Shown here one piece after another: positions 21,216 through 34,315 of a stretch of 64,000 nucleotides of DNA. Position 1 is the first letter of the stretch, and each line of letters begins with the position of its first letter. The translations under genes and the position numbers were made by a program. The stretch comes from Chytridium lagenaria. Lineage: Eukaryota > Chytridiomycota > Chytridiomycetes > Chytridiales > Chytridiaceae. Location of the stretch: NCBI GenBank assembly GCA_025449115.1, contig JAHLKC010000105.1, positions 62,001-126,000 on the forward strand, written 5' to 3'. The notes beneath the pieces are model-generated. The model was given only the letters and a program-made list of their open reading frames with translations. It searched no databases and was not told the origin of the DNA.

Positions 21216-23437
21216 TTATCGCCTTGACCTTGACGCCCTCGACGCTCTCTTCTCAAGAATCCTCAACTCCCCTTCAATGAATTCAACCACATCCTGATGT
21301 CCCTCCCTCCTAGCAAGCATTAAAGGGGTATGCCCTCGATGATCCTTGACCCCAACCGCACATCGATGTTCTCTCACAAGATACCTACAAATCATAAACA
21401 CACCACAAAAAAAACAACAACGCCTACCACACAACATCCCCCCTCCCCATCCCGCCGCCCAATGCAACACCCCCCTCCCAAAAACCACATCCGGCACCAA
21501 AACCGCCGCCTCCGAAACCATCATCGCCCTCATCCATCCCTCTTCGCTCCGAACCCCACCTCCCCAAAACATCCTCACAGCAGCCCCAACATTCTGCGGA
21601 GCCTCGGTCTTTGCGTTGCAAGGATGTTCGAGGAGTGTTTTAATGATGCTGAGGGACGCGCCGCGGAGAAGAGCGAGGAGGAGTGGGTGTAGCCTTCTCG
21701 GGTTCGCATGAGGAGGGGAGGGTGGAGGTGGAATTTGGTGTTGAGAGGGGTTGGGGAGATGGGAGTTTGGGTGGTGAGGATTGTATCGATGATTGGCTGG
21801 GTTTTTTGGTGGTGTTAGTCAACGGGAGGGGGGAACGGGGGGGTTGTTTTACCTGTATGATCTCGTCCGGATACTCTAAGCTTACTGCACGATGTAACGC
21901 CGTAACACCTCGCTCATCTTCAACAGACCACCACCACCACCACCAAGGAAATGGTTTCACATCATGAATGCTACTTTCCCTAATCTCCTCATCCTCTTTA
22001 TCATCTCGAACTCTCATACACGGTGATGACAAGGGTGACGCCGTCAACGGTGTCGTAGTCAACCTCTGTCGTTTACTGAAATCAACCGCAACATACATTC
22101 CTGAACGTTTTCTTTGTAGAGTCTTGCGAGGGTTTGGGGGGGAGGAGGATTTTAAGAGAATCTAGGTCACCCATTTCAATAGCGAAATGAACAGGAACAA
22201 GGGTTGACTTGACAAGCGTCACAAGGTTCCCATGTTCACCCGGAACAGGATTCGCGTAAAACAATTTATGCAACTCCCTCCTCATCACCGCATCATTGCC
22301 TCCATCTCCACACAAGCCGGCACCCCACACCCCACACATCCGCCTCAAACAACCCCACCAACGTTCTCAGCGCGTCCACGTTCCCGCTTTGTATCGCCAT
22401 GGTCATTGCCGTCAACCCTGGTGTGCTTATTCCGCCTACCAGATTGCGTTCCGTCAGGACCTGGGTGACGAGTGGAATGGTGATGAGTTGACGGAGATGG
22501 GCGAGAGCACGGACAGAGGTGAAGGATTCGAGGAGGATGAGGTGGTGGATGGCGCTGAGGCCGGTTGCGTCGAGGGTGTGGAAGAGGCGGGGCCGTAGTG
22601 GGTGTAAAGGAGGTTGAGGGTTGAGAGGAAGATGTCGATGGAAGGGTGCGGGGTGAGAAGGATGGGAAGACGAGGTGGTTCTGGTGGGAAGGAGAAAGAA
22701 GGGACGGGGTGGAGTATGAAGGACCTCGAGTTGATCTTTAGGAGAAGGATCGAGTTGTTTTGCGTTGCCAGAGTTGTCGTAGAACCCATCATCATCTTGC
22801 GTCAAGGTTGGAAGAAGCAGATTTTGGAAATTGTGAATAGCCGCACCTTCCTCGGCCGTCATGACATCCTGCACAATGCTACTGGCCGCGGTGGATGTAT
22901 CGGAATACTGAAACGCAAACGTTGACGCGTCCGACGTTTCATCGTCAAACAAAATTCTCTGCGTTGGATGAGCCAGCACACTCATAAAGGCATCTTGAGT
23001 GTACGGCGAAAAGTCTGGTGCAAACAAGGACGATGCAATGGAAGATTCGTGAAGTTTGAGTGAGTTTGTTGGTTTGCGTCAGCCCATTCTTGGAGGTTTG
23101 ACCATGGGAGAGGTTGTTGCGATGGCCAGGTTTGTAAGAGATCTGCGTGGAGTTGTTGCACCATTAACGAGGACGAAGAGTCGGTGGTGTTTTCAAAGGA
23201 AAACGGGGGGATGGGAGAGTCCAGGTCCATCTCGACGTGAGTAAGTGTCGTGTGGATTGGTGCTGGTTCCCAGAAGGAAGGCATGGGGAGATTAGGGATG
23301 GTGGGGCGTATGGATTCGGAGGAGGAGGAGCAGGTGGTGGTAGGTGGGTCAAGCGGCCATGGGAACATTGGTTCTGTAATCATAGTTTGAGAGTAATGTT
23401 GTGAATGAAGGATGGTCTCTGCTCGCGGAGATAACAC
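21216..23437 (-). CDS. Ankyrin-repeat protein with Ser/Pro-rich N-terminus
   Basis: Multi-exon minus-strand gene. N-terminal exon: MITEPMFPWPLDPPTTT with acidic, Ser-rich text and DMDSPIPPF-like segments. Next exon: DFSPYTQDAFMSVLAHPTQR, then disordered text. Ankyrin-type repeats follow: DATGLSAIHHLILLESFTSV, TPGLTAMTMAIQSGNVDALR, TLVPVHFAIEMGDLDSLKIL, DERGVTALHRAVSLEYPDEI, GRGVLHWAAGW and DHRGHTPLMLARREGHQDVV. It ends in a basic tail (SRASRSRR). Five or six repeats make it a likely protein-protein adaptor of unknown partner. Frame changes around 22.3-22.6 kb that do not fit clear introns may be errors or decay; the exact exon borders are uncertain. Confidence 0.62.
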
Positions 23438-24817
23438 GTTACTCTAAAAGCAAGTATGGATGCTTTAACTTTTAGCTTTGATGATAACAAAAGCCCAAAG
23501 TGAATAAGAAAAAAGTCTTACCAACTACAGTATAAGCTCAGCGCACTAGTGTTGAAAAGCAAAAACCCCCTCATGAAAGCACAATCCGATGACCCCTTTA
23601 TAACATGAACAAGCGCCAAGGGTTAAGAAGCACTAAAAAAATAACGGACAGTTGCCCAGCAGCTGATCAAAAGTGTTTATTAAAAAGGAGTGTGATAAAT
23701 GAGGGAGACTCTTTTTTTCTTTCTTTTGTCTCTCTCTAAAGGATGGATGATACGGAGAATTTCACGGATATGATAAAATATAAATTGTACATTTAAGAGA
23801 ACGCGTCTATATTTAATACAACAGGGAAGGGGGAGGGGTCTTTTTTAAAGAAAATCAAACCCTAATATATATATATATATATATATAGATTGTTTATGAA
23901 ATAATAAATAAAAAGAGAATAAACCCTTTGAAAGAGGAGGGACAGCAAGCAGTAGCAAAGCACTATATAGGATGAATATAATATATTTATACATATATAG
24001 AAAACAGATAAATATGATGGTGGGATAAGGATGATAATAATAAGAAAGTTGTGTGTGTGTGTGTGTGAAGTGTTTATTATTTATATAGGGTAATTGGAAT
24101 AAACAGATAAATACTCCAATTATGAAAGGATCAACACTATATATATATATTATTTAATTAATTAATTAATTTTATTTAATCTATTAATAAATACTAATGC
24201 TTTCCATAATTCATATTACAAGAATGAAATATAAGATATTTTCTTTTGTTCCCATGTGTGTGTGTATTATATACATTCTCTTATATAAATACTTGTATAT
24301 GTATATGTATATTTAATCATTCATTCAAATAAATACTCTGTCGTCACTATAATATTTATTACTATTTACTACTACCAATACATGTCATATCACAACATCT
24401 CCCTTTTACTTTGTTTGCTTTGCAGTTATATATATTTATACATATACATTATTATTAGGTTTATCTATCTCTACATAATGAATACTTACATATTAATAAC
24501 AAAGTAAATCTTATTTATACCATACAGCATACATATAATATAGTAAGATATATTATATTAATATTTCGATCAATAATTATATAATATCATATGCAAACGT
24601 CATGCACATGTTGTGACAACATTAATGGATGTGTAACATGTGTGTAACATTAAGCTTTCTATTCAGTATCATCAGCCTACCTGTCGAGTCTCTCTTGTGG
24701 ACTACTCCTACTCATCCCACACTACACCCAACAACCACATACCTTCCTTCATATATAGATTAAACTATTTATTGCGATCATTAGATAGATAGAGAGAGAG
24801 ATAGATAGATTATTCAC
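23438..24817. other. AT-rich spacer with microsatellites
   Basis: About 1.4 kb without protein-like frames. It holds an (AT)n run at about 23,864-23,887, a (GT)n run at about 24,051-24,066, repeats of taat/attaatta near 24,150-24,175, (gtatat)n near 24.3 kb and (agat)n near 24.79 kb. Position suggests a divergent promoter region shared by the ankyrin gene (minus) and the long disordered gene (plus). Confidence 0.6.
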
Positions 24818-27800
24818 ATGGAAAAGATGGATTCATCACACTCACCATCATCATCACCATCACCATCATCACCTTCACATTCCTCTCACTCTGCAAATGT
24901 AACCACAGAGGATGATCCTGCTGGATGGCGATACCGTCCCATCTCCATTCAAGCCTCACTTCTCTCTAACGCTGCAACATCAGGCGTCAACTCTTCCATC
25001 ATGGTCAGCTCTGTGATGCGCAAAGCCCAAATAGATGTAAAGAACACTTCCATGTTTCTTTGATGATGCAGAGGAAGAGGCTGCAAGGTTAGAGTACTTG
25101 GCGTTATCGCCAGATGAGACGGGAGACATGTTGGAGTACCTGGATGAAGATGAGGAGGAGGAGCTGGCCTTGGACGATGGGAAAGAGTTTGATTATGAGA
25201 ATGATGGTTGGGATCCTTTGCTTTATTTTTTTTTAACTATAAAATGATCTTGCTAATGTTATTCATGATCTTGCAGAGGCTTCCATTGCTATTTTGCAGT
25301 CACTGAGAAGGAGCAATTCCATTCAGCCGCAACGCCTGTCGAAGGTTTGGACGACTTTGATCGCAGCGTCACCCCGACTCCTCTTCAAAAACAACCCTTA
25401 TCAACTCCAGACTCTCCACAGTCCCAGTCCACAGCAGTTTTGACCCCACCTTCAGTCCAACACCTCCCGCCTCTTCCCGAAGACTTTTCCGTCGAACCCG
25501 TTACATCAGCAGATGACTTTGAAACCCCGTCCGAAGAACCCGTAACCACCTCCATTCCCACAACCCCTGTGAACATCTCCCGCAACTCCACCATCTACCC
25601 CACACCCTCCCTCACACCGTCTCCCGCCGACACATTGGCAGCTCCCACGCCCGCTTCATCACCCATGCCAAACCTCCATATCCTGTTGGAAGGATCATTG
25701 CCGTTCCCCTCTGGCCGAAATGTCCCCAGTGAACGCGCAGGAACTCCGTTCAAAACTCGATGACCTTGTGGATCCTTCTGGTGAGAGCCCGATTAATTCA
25801 TCGGCATCGTCGGCGGCTTCGTCACTGTCACCATCACCTGTACCGACAGATATGGCACCACCGAGTCCAGTGGGGGGGAACTCGAGTTATCGGAGGTTTG
25901 GGGGGCCAAAATTGGAGAGGACGCCGTTTAAAGTGCCCCCTGTTGCCGCAGTGAGTCCGAGGGTGAAGGTTGCGGGGATTGTGTGGCCGCCGCCGGGCAA
26001 GACGGATGTGCCTGTGAGGATGACTTTAAATGTGGAGCCTTTGGTGAAGACGATAAAGACAGAGGCACCGGCAGTGGAGGTTGAAAAGGATGGTACAGAC
26101 ATAGAGGATACGAGTCATAAAAAGGACGAGGAGGAGGTTTATGAGAAAGTGGAGACTTTGAAACAGGACGAGGAGGTGAACGACGACAAGGGTGAGGTGG
26201 ATGCACCACCATCGTCATCTGCATCGGCATCAGAAGTAGCAGCAATGGTGGAGCAATCAATCAAGGAAGAGAAGGGTGAGCAGGAGCAGACCCAGAGGAT
26301 GACATTGCCATCAGTGATGTAAATGGCGAAGTCGTGAGGGAAGGGACGAAGCAAGATGATTTTGACTCTCACTTTGACGGTTGGAAAGATCATGTCTTGT
26401 CAGGTGATACAGTACTACCTGAGGTCGTGCAAGCATCTCAGGGGAGCCCTTTTGTGGGTGATGATGAGGGATTTGGTGTCCATCATCGGGAAGTGCAGGA
26501 GAGTTTAACTGGTCTTGTCTCTCTCACCTCACACTCCAACTCACTCTCAACCTCGCTTGATCCTTCATCATCATCAACATCATCATCAATTCATCATTAC
26601 GATCATCACCCCCACCTACTATCGTTACAACCATCCCAGCTCATTCGGAGCTATTGGATTCAATCCATCCTGTCACCACCACCACCACCACAACTCCATC
26701 TGCTAAACTGGACAACGACGGCATAGCCATCACAACCACCACCATTTCACTCTCTACTCTTCCACCGTCCCCTCTTTCAGAGGAAGGATCACCACCCATC
26801 GTCCCGCCTCCAAGGATCTCGTCAAAGGCATCACCGTCCGGCATTAGATCCATACAGGGATTCTCAGAGTCTTTGCCTCTACTTTCGAGCGTCCCCGATA
26901 AAGGCAAAGGACAGATTGAGACACTTTCCGTGCCTGAATCTACCACCATGAGTGCATCCGAGCAGAATTCAAACGCTGGAGGGGACCGGTCCCATGTCTC
27001 CACCTCCTTCCATGCCCCTCCCTCCCCCACCTCTATTCAAGAACCATCATCAAGCAAGCCCGCACCCGCCACGAATGCTTCCTTCCGTGACCTCGAAAAC
27101 CTTCTCGACGAGCTCGACGCATCCATCAAAAGCTTTGAAGGACCAACCTTACCCCGTCAACCTAAACGAGACCGAATCTCCACCGCTTCCAACGTCTCCT
27201 CTCAATATCCTCCAGGGCCTCCCTCCCTCAAGAGAATGGGATCCAGATCAGCAACCGAGGTCACATCGTTTCCTGCCGGCGGACCCCCTACCATGCCGTT
27301 ACCCCCAACCCCCGCTGAAGCTCAATCAGGCATGACAAAGGGTCGAGCCCCATCCGTCCAGTCGACGCATTCATCCTCAACAAAAGTGTCTGCGACCTCG
27401 GCTGCAAGGATCATTGCAACAGCGTACCAGCAACAAACAGCCGCCATGCAATCCAACTACCAAGAACCTTTTGATGCCTTCCCTGCACCCAGTTCCGTCG
27501 TTTCCCAAGATTACGGCTACATCCATCAACACCCCATGGATCCCACTGACATGATGATGCTTGACGCCCAACGCATGGCCTACGGCAACGCTTCCATGTT
27601 TGACCAACAAACCGCATCCATTGACGAAAACGGAAACAGCAACGTGGTCAACATGATGATGGCTGGAATCGCCTTCCAACAACAAGGTTACGTCGATCCT
27701 AGTTCATGGGATATATCAAATTCTATGGGTATGGGTGGGACACCGTTCATCGCTCGTTCCCTCTCCGCCCCAGCTCCAGGAACTCTTCCCTCCATGATCC

Positions 27801-29778
27801 CATCCCAACCCCTTCCCAAAGAACCTACCCCAACTCCACCCCCCGCCTCCAACCTCTCGCACGCAAAACCGCCTCTCCCTCCAATCCATGGACTCGTTCA
27901 ACTCTTTTGAAAGCGGCAAGAAGAAGCGGACGGTCCCATCGAAAGCGCTGAAACTCATGGGTTTACCGAATGAGGCAGAGATGGCACGTCAGCAGGGCCC
28001 GAGTGTGAATCTGGGATTGACGAGTTTTTTGAAAAGTCGGATAACCCTATGTTGCAAGAGTTGGGACAGTTTATTTATTGTGGCGATTTTAAAAAGAAGA
28101 AAGAGAGGGGTTGGGAGGGTGGAAGAAGAGGTTTGGAGTTTTGGCGGATGGGATGCTTTATGTGTTTATGGTAATTACAATGGCTGACTTACATTTTTCG
28201 TCCTTTCTGTTGCTGTATTGAAATGTCTGACTAAATTTTTTTTAAAAAACAGCGCAACGAACCATACGAACGCCCCTCAGAAACCCTTCCCATAAACAGC
28301 CAAACCACCATCACCATCCCCAACGCCTCCAACACCATCCAAATCACCACCGCCCCGATCCCCTCCTGGACGCTTCTCTTGAATCCGTCGATGACTGAAA
28401 GCTTGGGAAAGGATGATCCGGACGCGTCAAAGGCTGTCAAGAAGAGTCCAAAGCTTTCGGCAAAGTATGGGAATATCCCGGCCAAGGCGGAGGCGTTGTT
28501 GGGGTTGGGTCGCCGGAGAAGAGCGTACGGAGGGAGGTGGTCAATGAGGACGATGATGATGAAGATATGGAGTTTGTGGAGACTAAGAGGACGTGCAAAT
28601 GGAAGGGGGGAAAGTGGAGGTGGCTCCTGCTGCGGAACCTACGCCCTCCGCGATGAAGCTCAGGTACTTTTCCTGCCCTATTTTTGTTCTTGTCCTAACG
28701 TTTTTTGTATTAGACCCAACAACTCCAGCAACAACTCTACCAGCAAATCCAACTTATGCAACAGATCAACGCCACCAACGCCGCAATGGGAACCCTTGAA
28801 TGGAACAACATGCAACTCGCAGCGTTAGGCGGTCAATCCACCTACCCCACCTACCCCACAACCCCAGATCCCAGCATCCGTTCCGGCGCCTCCCCAGGTC
28901 TCATGAACGCCCCAACGTATCTAATGCAACCGCAACAACCCCCCATCGATCCCCAACAACTCCTTCTCATGCAACAACTCCAGATGCAGATGCAAATGCC
29001 TCAACCTGCTCCACCGGCACCCATGGCAGCATCCCCCCCATTTCCCCACAACCCGCCCCCGTCCCACAACGTCCCCAACTCACAGGAACCGGACTCGCAC
29101 GTCGACCCTCCGATGGAACCGAACTCATGCACATCATGCCCCCCAAAACATCTCGCACCATCAACATTGCACCACGCGCAAAACCCGGTCATTCCATCAT
29201 CTCATCCGAATCTGGTCGTTCCACCCCTACATCCATCCGAGACTCCTCGGCGGGGTATTACTCGCCATCCCCCGTCGCTACACCCTCCGTCATGATGTCC
29301 AGATCACGATCCGCAGGTTCAACCTTGTATTCGTCACAGTATTCTCCCGTATCTCCACCCACACACCGGTTTCCGCAGGTCCTACACGGCAGCGAGACAG
29401 AGACCAGGACAACCCGGAAAACCTTACGGATGCCACCCCCATCCAACGGGTGGCCTCAACAACAACAACAGCATACCCAAACACATCCCTTGATCGAACG
29501 TCATCCTGATGTCGACCACATCAAGCGGGTATGGCCGTCCAAGACCCTCCGCGACGGTTTCAGGGAGACCGCAACAATCCTTCCCGTCGCAACCGCAGTC
29601 TCAGCAGAGATCGGCGTACCCTGCTTATGCGGGGTCATCGGTGTCGTCTACGGAACCAACACCATTTGGGATGCGGAGAGCCGCGAATGCGTCTATTGAG
29701 GGTGCGCTTTCGTTGTTGGATGATTTGGAGAGACGGAATGGGGGACCTCCCATGCCGAATCAGGGGTACCAGAATTAA
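24818..29778 (+). CDS. Long disordered multi-exon protein with a PH-like segment
   Basis: Probably one gene of more than 1,300 residues. It opens MEKMDSSHSPSSSPSP with the acidic EEEAARLEYLALSPDET. Long Ser/Thr/Pro-rich stretches follow (ELRSKLDDLVDPSGESP, FRDLENLLDELDASIKSFEG), then Gln/Met-rich text (RIIATAYQQQTAAMQSNY). Near 27.95-28.6 kb a probable PH domain is split by an intron: KALKLMGLPNE, NPMLQELGQFIYCGDFKKKK, RGLEFWRM, then NEPYERPSETLPINSQT and IPSWTLLLNPS. The end is Gln/Pro-rich and closes with ALSLLDDLERRNGGPPMPNQ. PH-bearing disordered proteins of this kind often act at the cell cortex, but no function is claimed. Several joins (26.3, 26.65, 27.9, 28.1, 29.3 kb) change frame without good splice sites, so the copy may be damaged, or it may be more than one gene. 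Confidence 0.5.
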
Positions 29779-32700
29779 GCACAGCCTGATATTTTATTTT
29801 TCCTTTTATTTTCCCATCTTGGTTTTTTTTCGCCTCGTATTTTTTTTCCCTTTTTTTCTTCGCGACATGCGGATTTCATGTCTTTGATATTTTGGGTTTC
29901 TCGTTTCTTTTGATTTTAATATCTGGCGTTTGTTGGATGGTATGGTTGGAGGATCATTGAATTTATCTATTTGAGAGTGGTTTTTTGCGTTATTGAAGAC
30001 GCGGTTTGGGAGTTTAACGAATAAAATTAATTATGAAAAATGAAAGGTTTTGATCAACATTCCACTAATAAAATCAAAAAAAAAATTATAGATAGTGAAA
30101 GAGGCATGAGCGTTCCCGTCGAGTGCTCAATTTTTTGATTGCGTAATTAAAACGGTTAACGTAGGATCGCTGAACCAAGCCGTCCACATTACTGTAATGT
30201 TTTTTTGGTGAGAAACTGAAGGGAAGCAAGCACGTCACATCACTGCGATTTCTTCAATCATCCTCTTTCTTTGCAAAACACCCTCCACCCATTCCCCTTC
30301 ATATTTCTTTTTCAGAATAGGTGACTGTAAAATCTAGGGTATCGAAAGGAAGTGGGTATCCTCGCGGTTCAAAACAGTGAGTCGATGGTACGAAGGATGT
30401 CTTTGCCAGCACAGCTCAACGATTTCAACCATAAGTCATGCATGGTGTTGATGATAAAGGAAGCATGGCTAATCCATGCAGGTACGTGAATTCGCTGAGT
30501 CCATGTTCTTCATTGCAGCGTTTTAGCTCCTTTGCTTTTTACAGATTTGAGGTAATCTTAAGCATGTGCGAGATGGACTGTAGATAAGGCTCCCGCTTTT
30601 TTTTAGATTGACACATTCACTTCTGAATGTTAGGGATGGAAAATGTCAAATAGGCGAACATGCGTTGTTTTAAATGCAAAGAAATGTGAGTTGAGAAGGA
30701 AATAACTATCTTCTCTTAACGTTTACGTTTGTTTTGTTTTTTGGTTCAAGCAAGGAAACCTTTTAAAGTTTGACTTCCAGTTCATCCAACCGCTTCCCTG
30801 TGACTCTTACTTGCATGAACTCTTTCAATGAGGAAACTTAATTCTACGCGCATATCGCCAAATACATATGGTGAAGTATTGTTTGTTTTTTTTTTTTCGC
30901 TGTCTCATTTTAATTTCAATGGTAAAAACCACGTTTTAAAGAATTCAACAGAATAATCCCAGCTTAGGTCACTTCACAAGCAAACGCGAACCTGTATGAT
31001 GCTCTTTCACGTACTTTCCAAATATTCGACGGCATCAGTATCAAAACAAAAAGTCAAATATGACTTTCGCCGTCCGTGTTGCCTTTCGCGTGCATAAACA
31101 TGATGCTTTAAAAAAATGATGCTCCATGTTCTCTCCATCAAAAGAAGCCACAGTCCATATCATATTTCAAGTGCCTCCCAAGATCTTCAAGAATGGGCGG
31201 CAAAAAACGAGTTTGAAAAGTGATTTTTGTAATTTCAAATAATAAATCATTTCGAGTTAGAAGTGGGAGGGAGGAGCGAGCTATGTCTCGAGCATCGACA
31301 GCAGAGATTGAGGAATATTTGGATGGTAAAGTGGAAGGAGCAGATTTAGTAGGTAAAGATAGAGTAGCTGTAGTTGTTTGGGATAGTCCTTCTCCTTCGA
31401 CCCCCCTCTTATATCCTACTTCCCATTCATCAATGTTAGCAAACCCTTCAATCTCCTCCTCTCTCAATCTCCTCCTCTTTCTAGCACAAGTCAGCTATGA
31501 TATCTGCGCTTTGACACCTCCTTTTACTGCTCTTCCTTTAAAAGCGCGAGGGTCGTATCATTTCGAGAGCTTCCTTTCTTAGGAGGTCGTTCATCATTGC
31601 TCCCGTCTTCCTGTCATCTTCTACCTCCGTATATACACCAGTCTCCTCCAATAGCATACATCCCCTCCCGCCTCTTCCTTTCACCGCAAATCCTCAATCC
31701 CCAACAAAGCAAACAAAGAGTGGAGAGTAACTCCTGCGTTGACAAAACAAGTCAGCCTGCCTTGGGATCTTCATCCTCACCCCCATTTCACACGATCCAC
31801 AAACAAAGAAAGAAGATAAACGATGCTCAAAAGCAAAAACAAAGGAAGAAAGGACGAGAAAAGGGTAAAAACGAGAAGAAATTAGAAAAATGAGGAAAGG
31901 ATCGTCACTTCAGGAGGATGTTAAAATATTTGCAGCAGGACAACAAACAAAGGAGAACAAAAATGTTTTTGTAAACACCTTTTTTTTGTCAACAACCATC
32001 ACTCCCTCGCTCTTCTCCTTCTGTCCTTCACTCGACTCCTTCATTCCTACCTTCCTTCACTGCTCTCGACGAAACCATCGTCCTTTCTTCTTTGCAGCTG
32101 ACATCTACTGTAAGGCATCAACATGTAGCGTGCTCTCAACAAAACCTTCGTCCTGTCTTCTTTGCAGCTGACCTCTACTCCAAGGCATCAACATGTAGCG
32201 AAGGCAATCCAGTGGTCAAGAATATCGACGCGGGCGACACCGTCACAAGATACCTCAGGAACTTGATGACGCTTCGAAAGAGTACCGAGCGAGCAGTGTG
32301 GTTGGCGTATATGTTATATGCGATATTCCTATCCGTGGCATTCCTTCCGGTCCCCAGCGTCTTAACCAGCATCTCCCGCATATCCTTCCCCAAAGTCAAA
32401 ATCTGGATCTTCACATCACCACTTGTAACAACGGTGTCGCCTCACGATATTATCCTTCTCGACGCCTTCTTGAGATCAACTGTCTAATTCCTATGATGCA
32501 AGCGGGATAGAAATGTAAGACGGTAAAAACCTCGGGATCGCGTGGTTCGACGTCGGGGAGAGGTTGGTTACGTCACTTGTTGGTCTACCCTGAACCGTCT
32601 AACTTCACCACTTTTATATGATGACAGAGACTCCAGCACGGCTCATAGTGTCGACCACCTTCAACTAGCAACGACCTTCGACAGAAATCTCATTCAAGGC

Positions 32701-33529
32701 AACGATGCCAACGCGGCTATAGGAGATCAAGACAGTATCAATAAGCTTAGCGATAGGCCGTCGTATGGGTAGCAGCTCAAGTACGAGGCCTTAAACTCAA
32801 GACTTACTTGGTATGTGACCATTCCGAATCCTTTTTTTCTTTAACATCGTTCCTCTCCAAAATTAGCGATCCAATCAGAAAACGTATTTGATGGCAGAGG
32901 TGGCAACAACTTCGAAATTTAAAAAACGATAATGATGGTGAATACGAATAAAGCCTGAGCGGTCGGCACAAGCACAAGCTGTATAGCATTTTCAACGAAG
33001 GCATATGAGCAGGTAAGTTTATTCTAATCCTTTGCGAAGTCAACATCCTTTAATATCTTGACTTACGTTATTCAAAAAACGAAGTGATTACCGCACGGTT
33101 ACGATCGATTCCCTTTGCCCACCTTCATTCGCTCACAATGGTATTGATGTAATATGTCAACACGACTTCGACGGTCCTGAAGGCAAGATCTATGGTATGA
33201 TCCCAACACGCGGTTGCGAGGCACTAAGATCGAGCCAAGACAATTAATCCTCTGGTTCCCGTTGCTTTACTTTGTCACTTTAATGCAACAGCGAATTCCC
33301 AATACGTCAGGAATTTTTCTTTTTTTTATTGAACCCATTATCAGATCCGAAAACGCCACTACCTCACGATGGTTCGCAATCGAGCAACACGATTTGCTCC
33401 TATCTATTCGAAAACTCCAATGCCTCTATTTTTTTCTATTGCTTCCATTCAAACGACGACGCCACGAAATCGACCGAAACTTAAGCAGGAAATTCATGAT
33501 TGATGGGTTTCTGCGGGAATATCGCCGAA
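29779..33529. other. Gene-poor region with weak coding traces
   Basis: No recognisable gene. Weak traces: a minus-strand frame at 31,467-31,138 (EGFANIDEWEVGYKRGVEGE ... LLFEITKITFQTRFLPPILE) that reads like protein but matches nothing I know, and a plus-strand frame at about 32.2-32.49 kb (DTVTRYLRNLMTLRKSTERA ...) after a short tandem duplication. The rest is AT-rich and carries homopolymer tracts. Confidence 0.4.
32058..32200 (+). repeat. Tandem duplication, two units of about 70 bp
   Basis: Two adjacent diverged copies, about 32,058-32,130 and 32,131-32,200. Both contain ttctttgcagctgac and end in aaggcatcaacatgtagcg. They include a splice-acceptor-like tttgcag, so the duplication may have doubled an exon start. 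Confidence 0.75.
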
Positions 33530-33724
33530 TAGCTAAGTATATCAATTATCTTTGTTTTCATGAAAAAATAAAAATATTTGTTTTCTCAAATTCAATACTA
33601 ACCAACTCTCTAATAAGAATCCAAGATACGAATGTAAGGCCGACGACCGACGAAACCATCACTTTACGATCGGATCCAGATCCGAAGATCTCGATTCCCC
33701 CCGCTTTTCACTAGCATTGATACC

Positions 33725-34315
33725 GACAGCGAGATCTCAAGCCTCAAGTACGAGATAACGGATACCACGAGGCCACGAGCGAGACGAACGAGACGAACAA
33801 GAACCCATTTTGCTAGTTCTTTCTTCTAGATACCCTTGATGCCGATAGCGACGTCCAAGGCCATCTGATACCACGACGCTGCGAACGAGACGAAGACGAA
33901 CCCGATTCATTCATATTTCTTATTTTTGAATAGATTCGCTTCCATCTGCAACGTCACGACCGAAATAGCACGAGAGCGTTCATAGTAGAATTTCTCGCCG
34001 ACATATTTATGGGGATTTGCCGAGTAAGCGAAGTCCAATTATTATTTTTGTTCTTTACCAGAAAAAAATATGATTAACTGAGTTTTCTTAATTAGGACAC
34101 TCACCGAATCATTCACTTGGATCCAAGATGCGAATGCGAGGCCCATGTTACTAATACTTTTTAACAGTCGGGAACAAACTGAATCGACAACGAGAGCGAG
34201 ATCCCAGACCGCGATTTCGAGGAACGGATGCGACGAGGTCAAGAACGAGACCACAGGAACAAGAAACTCAATTTCCAAACCCTGTTTAACGTAATAGCTT
34301 CGACTCGGTATGCGA
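33725..34315 (+). repeat. Higher-order repeat segment, left copy (partner near 39.92-40.56 kb)
   Basis: About 600 bp closely resembling 39,922-40,562, offset about 6.2 kb. Shared text includes gacagcgagatctcaagcctc, agcacgagagcgt and caagatgcgaatgcgagg, in the same order. It is more alike to that distant copy than to its immediate neighbours, indicating block duplication within the array. Confidence 0.7.

Noticed and set aside
23864..24320. AT/GT-rich stretch as a replication origin or centromere core
   Set aside because: Only simple microsatellites are visible; nothing specific supports either role.
33214..33714. 166-codon plus-strand open frame at the left edge of the array
   Set aside because: Its text is low-complexity and partly made of array units; no domain or codon evidence.
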